The position numbers and the translations under genes are program-made. 20,144 nucleotides of DNA from Euryarchaeota archaeon UBA52 (GTDB lineage Archaea; Thermoplasmatota; Poseidoniia; Poseidoniales; Thalassarchaeaceae), in the NCBI GenBank assembly GCA_002505455.1, contig DAVB01000062.1, positions 1 through 20,144 of the forward strand, given 5' to 3'. The notes beneath the pieces are model-generated. The model ran no database searches. It saw nothing but the letters and a program-made list of their open reading frames with translations, and was not told the origin of the DNA. Position 1 is the first letter of the stretch, and each line of letters starts with the position of its first letter. Below, one piece after another: positions 13,948-20,144 of this stretch.

Positions 13948-16900
13948 TTGGTCCGAACCATATTTGGCCATTGGAGTTTGATGCCTTTATTCTTGCATGG
14001 TATGTGGTAGAAGGAGATAGGTCTTCCAAAAGTGTGCTTGAAGAGCCAACCTGGGCCGTACCCTGATACTCGGAGAAAGGCCATGATGATTCGGATTCCC
14101 CGTGGTCGGAATCGCCGTAATAGACTGTGATTTGGGTATCGGTCCCGTTATCGTAAACATCCCAGAACAAATTTGCAGATGTGCTCATGACGTAATGTGC
14201 GGACATATTGCGTATGATGGGGTCGAATACGGCATAGTTGCCCCTCACAGGGTCATCGACCCACACAGGGAGATGGAATAGGGACTCATGGGTTTCATTC
14301 GTGAGCGGGAATCCCCATGCCTCGTGATACGGGGCCAGATTGTAGCCAGATGCGCTGGATAGGTGCACCACCCATGCATTGAATTCTTCCAGATCCGTGT
14401 GGGGCACCTCCGAATTGGGGAGGTCGTAGTAAACGGTAAGCGCATCTGTAATTGGAGTCCATCCCCATTCTTCTTTGATGATCAGGTATGTGTCTAATGC
14501 AACCCAAACAGACCAGTCGTCAATATCTGCGCCGCTTCCGAAATAATTTGTCATCCTCTGGTGCCTTTGTTCGGAAGTAGTAGCGCTATGGCCACTGATA
14601 CCAACGAGTTCCTCCATCAGATAGACACTGGCAAAGTTACATCCCGTTTCAGTCGTTCCGGGAAGTGTTGAGGGCATCCACTGGTGATTGTGGCCTAACT
14701 CATGAAACATGCCCCAGTCACCTTCAGATTCCATATGCGAAAGATCGACGGCCCCGCTTGCAGAAGCCAGATGGGCCATGAATGGGTATCCGGAGTGCAT
14801 CCATCCTGCTGAAATTTGAACATCGAAGACGGCTCGCTCGATTCTTGGCCAGGGGGTGAATCCGTACAGATCGTGTTCCATCTCCAGAGCCTGATCCCAG
14901 AAGTCCATCAGATCCTCCGGATTGTCAAGAGTGCGAATCTCCGACGATGGCACGGACATGATGAACTGGTCGCTGGACACCTCAGCCCAAGGAGCTGGAT
15001 AGTCCCTAATTAATTGCCAATCTGAAGATGAGGTCTCGCCGTGCTCATATTTCGGTGCCTTGACCGCCCCATCGAAGTTTATCCATGCGGAGCCCAGGGG
15101 GTCTTCAGGGGGGACTGCCAGATATATTGGGCCGCCAAAGGCATTTGCAATTGAGATATTGGCACTTTCTATTGCGAATGAACGAACTATCGAGGGGAAT
15201 CGGTAAATTGTGGATTTATGCCACAGGGTATCGCTGTGCACGCCTACTTGCAATAATGCTCCTGAGTCTATCAAATCAGAGGACATCGTGGCATAGACTT
15301 GCTCCCCAGGGGGCGCGTAGAGCCCAGTGGAAAGGAGTATCATTGAACGGGCGTTTGAGTATCCGAACTGAGAGGGCAAACCTGTCTGGTTAGAGTAGAA
15401 TGTGATATTTTCTTGTATTCGAGGTGAAGATGCTTGTAGAACGCCGGGGAATTCAACATGACTCGGATGAGAGGGGGTGAGGCTTGGGGGCATGACGGAT
15501 ATGATCCCCGATTCTATCGATAGTAATGTGTCCTCCAAGGGATCCTGTCCGAACTCATGGCCGTATTGTGCATCGATTATCGTCCACCCCGAGGAGTTGA
15601 CCACGTGGTGGAGTCTTGACCAGAAATCCGGATAGTCGTATGGTACAAAGGAGATCAGGGGGCTGAGGCATGTCCCGATTGTTGTTGCTTGCTCGTCACT
15701 CAGAGTAATCGTTCCGGATGTGTGTTCTATGATCGATTGAGCGGCAATCCAAGGCGTCATCAGGGGATCATTGCCCCAGTCAAATCTCACATTTTCACCC
15801 CCCTGTCCGTGACTGGAGGATACGAGCAGGCCAGTATGGTGGGCGATTCTATTTCCCGGGTATTTATGCGCCACATCATCGTTGAAGTAGGACCAGTACC
15901 ATGAATGGCCGCCCATGATTAATCCGCCTCCTTCCGATACAAACTGAACTATAGCTGCGTTATCGCCTGAATCGTATCCATTCCAGAATTCTGCCATCAG
16001 GCAGTCAACTCCGGAGAGGTCGTCTGGATGCACGCTGCTTGTTGAATGGCCCTCAGCCTCTAGCTCATCTGAGAATGAGTCGAATCCGGCACCTGTCGCT
16101 AGGCCCACTTCTGCGTTCTGTCCGCATGCCCATTCGACGGCTCTAAGTGCGAAATCGAGTGCATCTTCGTTGGAAGTGAAATCGACCCATGACTCGTGCC
16201 CGTAACCTATCATCTTACCACGTCCCACATGTGATCCCGATATCACTGGAAAATCGTCTGGCCCGGCAACCGCTATCGGGAATGAATAGGGGCCCACGGG
16301 AAGTATCGATGAAGCATATCCGGGGTAGTCGATGGAACCTATGCCATAGGAAAGATCTGACTGATCTTGTTGAGTGTCAATGACTGACAGCCATACTCGT
16401 TGCTGCAAAGAGCCTCCTGAATTATTCGCCCAGAGGGAGTGGAATGTCCAAGGGTGGCGTTCTGTGGGTATGCCTTCTATCGTTCCATTAGGGAGGAATT
16501 GCAAACCATCCGGGAGAGGTGGATCTGATTCCCATGATTCGATGGTCGGACCTGCATTGGAAGGGGTTATGGAAATCTGAGTATTGACTCGAAGGGGCAT
16601 CTCGAACGAGGGCCACTGGATGCCAGATGGAGGCGGTATCTTCACCTCGATGTAAATCATAGCACTCGTTGAACCACCTGAATTAGACGCAGTTACTGTG
16701 TACTCTCTCAAGTCAGATACACTTGCAGGGATTCCCGATATCTCCCCTGTAAGTGAATTGATGCTGATTCCCGGAGGGAGATCCGGCTCAATGGACCAAT
16801 GATCGACCACACTCAGAGTCGTTGGGGACATGCCCGTCATAGGAACTCCCACCCTCAAGAGAAGATTGGATTCAGGGTAACCTATTGATGTGGGTGCTAC

Positions 16901-17920
16901 GTCTGTGACCCTGATCAGAATTATGCCTTGGGACGATCCCTGTGAGTTAGAAGCCGTGATTGTGTACTGCGACCAATCAAAAGTCGTAGTGGCATTCCCC
17001 CTAACAACTCCCTCATTATCGAGATGGATTCCATCGGGTAACATCGGAGTAACGGTCCACACGATGCTTTCCCCGGGGAATGGGTGAGGTACAATCTCGA
17101 TTAAATCGCCAACAGCATATTCGATTGGTGAATCGGGATATGCGAAATTCACAGGGACAGTGGGAACGATGGTTATGCTGACGGTGGTAGATGTGTTTCC
17201 CGCCTCATTTGACGCCCTGATCACATGGCTAGTGGAGGCTTGCAGTGTTGATGAACCGGTTATAGAACCGGAAGCGTCGAAAAAGAATCCCTCGGGAAGA
17301 GGGGGGTGTGATGTCCATTGCATGGGTTGGGCACCGGTCACGATTGGGGGTGGAAGATGACATTGCTGACCTGACGTACAGATTAACTCGGGCGAGTCGT
17401 ATTGGAGATTGTCCGGAGGTTGAACCGTTATCTCAAGGGATATGTCAATCGATGAAGAGCCGGCTGGGTTTGAAGCTACTATTGTGTGCACTGAGTTTCC
17501 AGATTCAAGAGGTGTTCCGGACAGTACTCCTGTTTCTGAATCAAGGAGCAACCCCTCGGGTAGACTGGGAGAAACTAGCCATACATCTGGTCCATCTCCT
17601 ATGAATGAAGGGGAGTACGGATCGATTTCGATGCCGACGTAGAATTTTGTCGAGGATATACCGTAATCCAATTCCCCGGGTGCATTCAGGTTCCTGCATA
17701 TTCCTCCATCGAATATCTCCATGACTGAGCAGTCTTGGGGTCTTGGTTCGAGTTTCAAACAATCTTCAGAGTTCGGTGTAGTATCACAAGGATCGTCTTG
17801 ACTGGAAGGGTCGGGGCCGGATTCCAAGAATCCTAAACATCCGGAAATAGGCACAGAGAATAACATGATTGTGACCAATATGGCCATCGAGGCGTGTCGG
17901 CTCACAAGGCGTCCCTGCAT
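13922..17920 (-). CDS. Secreted lipoprotein with five Ig-like repeats, GATase-like region and M60 (enhancin/mucinase) zinc peptidase domain
   Basis: A 1332-residue predicted lipoprotein. A hydrophobic leader ends in the lipobox VPISGC (Cys28); M12 is a possible later start. A Cys-bearing spacer (C45, C54, C64, C75) leads to five putative Ig-like (He_PIG type) repeats (about 81-515; cues LPEGL..TGVLSGTP, YTVTASNSGGS). A GATase-like region follows (about 540-800; DFPVISGSHVGRGKMIGYGHE, then VSEGGGLIMGGHSW). The M60 domain (about 855-1230) opens with STGLYAPPGE and contains the zinc site GMFHELGHNHQ, with H1073, E1074, H1077 and probable third ligand E1091, the expected HEXXH(x)nE pattern. A C-terminal fibronectin-like domain ends the protein. 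M60 enzymes cut mucin-like O-glycosylated proteins. GATase-like plus M60 recalls animal TCAF proteins. It lies 27 bp downstream of glyA. Confidence 0.86.
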   Translation of the reverse strand: MQGRLVSRHASMAILVTIMLFSVPISGCLGFLESGPDPSSQDDPCDTTPNSEDCLKLEPRPQDCSVMEIFDGGICRNLNAPGELDYGISSTKFYVGIEIDPYSPSFIGDGPDVWLVSPSLPEGLLLDSETGVLSGTPLESGNSVHTIVASNPAGSSSIDISLEITVQPPDNLQYDSPELICTSGQQCHLPPPIVTGAQPMQWTSHPPLPEGFFFDASGSITGSSTLQASTSHVIRASNEAGNTSTTVSITIVPTVPVNFAYPDSPIEYAVGDLIEIVPHPFPGESIVWTVTPMLPDGIHLDNEGVVRGNATTTFDWSQYTITASNSQGSSQGIILIRVTDVAPTSIGYPESNLLLRVGVPMTGMSPTTLSVVDHWSIEPDLPPGISINSLTGEISGIPASVSDLREYTVTASNSGGSTSAMIYIEVKIPPPSGIQWPSFEMPLRVNTQISITPSNAGPTIESWESDPPLPDGLQFLPNGTIEGIPTERHPWTFHSLWANNSGGSLQQRVWLSVIDTQQDQSDLSYGIGSIDYPGYASSILPVGPYSFPIAVAGPDDFPVISGSHVGRGKMIGYGHESWVDFTSNEDALDFALRAVEWACGQNAEVGLATGAGFDSFSDELEAEGHSTSSVHPDDLSGVDCLMAEFWNGYDSGDNAAIVQFVSEGGGLIMGGHSWYWSYFNDDVAHKYPGNRIAHHTGLLVSSSHGQGGENVRFDWGNDPLMTPWIAAQSIIEHTSGTITLSDEQATTIGTCLSPLISFVPYDYPDFWSRLHHVVNSSGWTIIDAQYGHEFGQDPLEDTLLSIESGIISVMPPSLTPSHPSHVEFPGVLQASSPRIQENITFYSNQTGLPSQFGYSNARSMILLSTGLYAPPGEQVYATMSSDLIDSGALLQVGVHSDTLWHKSTIYRFPSIVRSFAIESANISIANAFGGPIYLAVPPEDPLGSAWINFDGAVKAPKYEHGETSSSDWQLIRDYPAPWAEVSSDQFIMSVPSSEIRTLDNPEDLMDFWDQALEMEHDLYGFTPWPRIERAVFDVQISAGWMHSGYPFMAHLASASGAVDLSHMESEGDWGMFHELGHNHQWMPSTLPGTTETGCNFASVYLMEELVGISGHSATTSEQRHQRMTNYFGSGADIDDWSVWVALDTYLIIKEEWGWTPITDALTVYYDLPNSEVPHTDLEEFNAWVVHLSSASGYNLAPYHEAWGFPLTNETHESLFHLPVWVDDPVRGNYAVFDPIIRNMSAHYVMSTSANLFWDVYDNGTDTQITVYYGDSDHGESESSWPFSEYQGTAQVGSSSTLLEDLSPSTTYHARIKASNSNGQIWFGPITWTTSDP
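16376..17680 (-). repeat. Five tandem Ig-like (He_PIG type) protein repeats
   Basis: Residues 81-515 of the M60 lipoprotein hold five units of about 85 residues. Each has a W (or WS/WT) strand, an LPxG(I/L/F) turn, a xxTGxIxG(T/I)P-like turn and a YTVTASNxxGS-like end. The units have diverged and are not exact DNA repeats. They likely act as a stalk or glycan-binding spacer between the lipid anchor and the peptidase. Confidence 0.75.
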
Positions 17921-17947
17921 TGGCGACGCATCAACATGTCCTTCTTC

Positions 17948-19219
17948 TCATGGATATGCTTGGCCGGGCTCGAAACAATATTGGACGATTGAGAAATCGT
18001 TTTTGAACGACTCGACGTCCGACTTCACTGAATTTAGATCATGGCCGTCGATGAGTGCTCGCTGGAAGAAATGCGCGACTTGGTCCATTTGATCGACGCC
18101 CATCCCGACACGTGTTAGTTCAGGGACTCCGAGTCGGAGCCCGGACGGAGATAGGGCCTTTGTATCGCCGGGTAGCATATTCATGTTGGTGATTATGCCT
18201 GCTTTTTCCAGCATCTGAGCAGCATCCCTGCCTGCACCGGAGTCTGTGTCTCCGTGCCTGGTCAGAACTTGATGGCTTGCTGTGTAACCCCTCTCCTCTG
18301 CGAGCACGTCGAAGCCCCGCTGTGCTAGCGATTCGGCTAATGCCTTGGCATTTCTTACGATATCTCTTGCGTAGTCCTTTCCGAATGCCTCGAACTCGGC
18401 GAGAGCTACAGCTTTCCCAGCCACATGGTGGAGGTGATACGATGAGCATGTTCCGGGGAATACAGCATTATTCAGCCTCCTGTGCATCTTCGGATCATCG
18501 CTATCTGATATCAGAAAACCGCCCTGGGGGCCGGGGAATGTCTTGTGACTTGAACCCGTCACGACATCTGCTCCTTCCCGGAGGGGATCCTGAAAGACGC
18601 CCCCTGCAACGAGTCCGAGAACGTGTGCTGCATCATACATCACCGAGGCGCCTACCTCATGTGCGGCATCGGATAGTTCCTCGAGAGGGGTCGGAAAAAG
18701 GAAGACAGATTGGCCGAATAACGCAACACTCGGCTTGATCTCCCTGATGAGTTTTGCAGCAGCGTCAATATCCGGTTCCATCCTCTCCACATCCCACGGA
18801 TATGTGTGGAGATCGAGCCCCCTGACTCCAACTGCGCCCATATTTGCATGGGAGATGTGCCCCCCATCCGCTGTCGAGACTGCGGTTATTGACTGGCCTG
18901 GTTTGGATAGGGCTTTCAGAGCGGCAATGTTTGACACGGTTCCTGAGATGGACTGTATATTCACGAATTTTGAATTGAATACCCTCTTGGCAGAATCTAT
19001 CCCTAGCGATTCAATCGTGTCGAAGTCATCACATCCCTGGTAGTATCTCTTGCCAGGGAGTCCCTCAGCATATCTCCCGTGCAAGTCCGAGGAAACAGCC
19101 CTGGCCACTAATGGACTGAGGATGTTCTCGCTGGCGATCATGGGCAATGATGTCGCGTAATGTCTTCCCGAAGCTTCGACAGCGTCCAGGACGTCGTATG
19201 CTCTCTGCTTACTCTCCAT
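17948..19219 (-). CDS. glyA: Serine hydroxymethyltransferase
   Basis: This PLP enzyme interconverts serine and glycine and loads a one-carbon unit on a tetrahydropterin. Numbered from ATG 19219 (423 residues): ASEN at 29-32, EGLPGKRYYQGCDDFDTIE (52-70), D196 in YDAAHVLG and the PLP lysine K226 in SSHKTFPGPQGG. The frame is open 15 codons further to ATG 19264. I prefer 19219 because family members usually have about 28 residues before ASEN, AGGTG stands just upstream, and it leaves 74 bp instead of 29 bp for two divergent promoters. The pattern looks archaeal or deep-branching. With FolB and FolM nearby, the acceptor is more likely tetrahydrofolate than tetrahydromethanopterin. It is followed on the same strand by the M60 lipoprotein gene. 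Confidence 0.95.
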   Translation of the reverse strand: MESKQRAYDVLDAVEASGRHYATSLPMIASENILSPLVARAVSSDLHGRYAEGLPGKRYYQGCDDFDTIESLGIDSAKRVFNSKFVNIQSISGTVSNIAALKALSKPGQSITAVSTADGGHISHANMGAVGVRGLDLHTYPWDVERMEPDIDAAAKLIREIKPSVALFGQSVFLFPTPLEELSDAAHEVGASVMYDAAHVLGLVAGGVFQDPLREGADVVTGSSHKTFPGPQGGFLISDSDDPKMHRRLNNAVFPGTCSSYHLHHVAGKAVALAEFEAFGKDYARDIVRNAKALAESLAQRGFDVLAEERGYTASHQVLTRHGDTDSGAGRDAAQMLEKAGIITNMNMLPGDTKALSPSGLRLGVPELTRVGMGVDQMDQVAHFFQRALIDGHDLNSVKSDVESFKNDFSIVQYCFEPGQAYP

Positions 19220-19293
19220 GCACCTATCGGGTGGAAAGGGTCCTAAATCCTGTGCCAAGAGCATAGGTCAATTTGATGTGCTCTCGGCCTCCC
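19220..19293. promoter_or_regulatory. Divergent intergenic region between glyA and the edge gene
   Basis: This short gap should hold the promoters of glyA (leftward) and the secreted-protein gene (rightward). CAATTTGAT at 19269-19277 is the most AT-rich core and lies about 20 bases before the rightward ATG. CCTAAATCC at 19241-19249 could serve either strand. Neither is a convincing TATA box, and transcripts may be leaderless. If glyA starts at 19264 the gap is only 29 bp. Confidence 0.35.
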
Positions 19294-20144
19294 ATGAATG
19301 ACATGGGCCGGCACATCCCAGCAATCACAGCTACTCTCTTGATCGTCCTATCCATGTCTCCGATGGCGCAGGCAACGGACACCGACGGCGATGGTTACGA
19401 TGATTCGGTGGATGCATTTCCGAATGATCCGTGTGCTAATTTGGATACGGATAACGATGGCCTTCCTGATGATGTATCGCCGGGCTGCACGAGTAGCGGA
19501 ATCGTAGCGCATACCTCTTTTGAAGATCCTCTCAACGGGAGCATCTACATCGACACGGGAGACTCGAGTGTCGATCGTTATCTATGGAATAACGCAGGTG
19601 AATCGCACGTTTCGCACAATGTCACAACTGGTTCAGAAATGGGTTTTCAACTCTACTATCAGTCCACGGGAAGTAATGGATTGACCGATGGGGATTTCTT
19701 TGGAGCGGTAGAGTATACAGGGACCGTCGGCAGTTTTACCGATGGTAATCAGGGCTATGAGATGTCTGATGTAGATGGCATAGCCACTCTAGAGCTCGAC
19801 ATCGTGGATGGCGATTCCGTAGAATTCGACCTATATGTTCAGCAAAAACTTCAGAGTGGCCAGAATGCAAACTGGGAAACGGCTGATAAAATTGTGATTT
19901 GGTTCGACGGTGCTAACTCGGATATCGAAATACTGAACACGACCGGTGACGATATCGATACGGCGCACACCTCTCTTCTTGGCGTCTGGACCACGTATGT
20001 GGTTGATCTAACGGGCGCGGGTGCTGGGAGCCTGAAATTCATGCTCCAGTCTAATGCCGCGACTGAAGCAATCTATCTTGACAATATCACGTTCACCGGA
20101 GGTACCGCCCTGGTTGAAGATGATGACGACGACAATGACGGCTG
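19294..20144 (+). CDS. Secreted calcium-repeat protein, 3' end outside window
   Basis: An open frame runs from ATG 19294 to the right edge, 283 codons without a stop, so the gene is partial. The N terminus MNDMGRHIPAITATLLIVLS continues to MAQA, a good signal peptide with cleavage after A27. DTDGDGYDDSVD (29-40) and DTDNDGLPDD (51-60) follow as two thrombospondin type 3-like calcium loops. A beta-rich region (about 70-270), with HTSFEDPLNG near its start and IYLDNITFTGG near its end, resembles a jelly-roll carbohydrate-binding or adhesion module, but I cannot assign a family. It ends in an Asp run (VEDDDDDNDG), perhaps the next calcium loop or a linker. Later in-frame ATG 19303 is a possible start. 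It is divergent from glyA. An extracellular binding or structural role is likely; no catalytic motif is visible in the part shown. Confidence 0.82.
   Translation, partial: MNDMGRHIPAITATLLIVLSMSPMAQATDTDGDGYDDSVDAFPNDPCANLDTDNDGLPDDVSPGCTSSGIVAHTSFEDPLNGSIYIDTGDSSVDRYLWNNAGESHVSHNVTTGSEMGFQLYYQSTGSNGLTDGDFFGAVEYTGTVGSFTDGNQGYEMSDVDGIATLELDIVDGDSVEFDLYVQQKLQSGQNANWETADKIVIWFDGANSDIEILNTTGDDIDTAHTSLLGVWTTYVVDLTGAGAGSLKFMLQSNAATEAIYLDNITFTGGTALVEDDDDDNDG

Noticed and set aside
16376..17680. Direct DNA repeats or a CRISPR-like array
   Set aside because: The periodicity is at the protein level (Ig-like units of about 85 residues); the DNA of the units has diverged and there are no spacers.
18277..18738. 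Plus-strand open frame of 153 codons opposite glyA
   Set aside because: It is antisense to the PLP-binding core of SHMT, and its Arg/Pro/His-rich product shows no family features.

Overview
This window is almost wholly coding, about 50% GC by eye, and its genes are packed with overlaps of a few bases. The best overall fit is a marine, heterotrophic archaeon of the Thermoplasmatota, most likely Marine Group II/III (Poseidoniia). The pointers are an archaeal-looking tRNA-Leu(UAA) with an encoded CCA end, large secreted proteins with DxDxDG calcium repeats and acidic Asp runs, an archaeal-type serine hydroxymethyltransferase, and a UbiX-type protein. The taxonomic call is an inference. Many metabolic genes here look bacterial, so a bacterial host cannot be excluded from this window alone.

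Layout. Positions 1-69 hold the 3' part of tRNA-Leu(UAA). Positions 90-1240 (minus strand) carry two pterin genes: a FolB/FolX-type dihydroneopterin aldolase and a FolM/PTR1-type pteridine reductase. A 93-bp divergent gap follows. From 1334 to 9201 (plus strand) runs a tight operon: lipA, bkdA1, bkdA2, bkdB, lpdV, lipB and a class-V PLP enzyme. It encodes a complete branched-chain 2-oxoacid dehydrogenase complex together with the two enzymes that make its lipoyl cofactor. Next, still on the plus strand, come a UbiX-type flavin prenyltransferase, a large membrane-anchored phospholipase-D-family surface protein, and a multi-pass HGSNAT/DUF1624-like acyltransferase coupled to it (to 13947).

On the minus strand, converging on and overlapping the acyltransferase gene by 26 bp, lies a 1332-residue predicted lipoprotein. 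It has five Ig-like repeats, a GATase-like region and an M60 (enhancin/mucinase) zinc peptidase domain. Upstream of it on the same strand is glyA. Diverging from glyA is a secreted calcium-repeat protein that runs off the right edge.

How it fits together (inference). Extracellular or cell-surface hydrolysis (M60 peptidase, PLD-family enzyme) would feed peptides to a cell that oxidises branched-chain amino acids through the Bkd complex, whose E2 is lipoylated by the co-encoded LipA and LipB. FolB, FolM and GlyA point to a folate-type C1 metabolism. The most unusual items are the TCAF-like M60 lipoprotein, the LTD-PLD-calcium-repeat-TM protein paired with a membrane acyltransferase, and the self-contained lipA-bkd-lipB operon in a probable archaeon. 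I see no CRISPR array, insertion sequence, integrase or clear terminator. No stretch longer than 300 bases lacks a gene.
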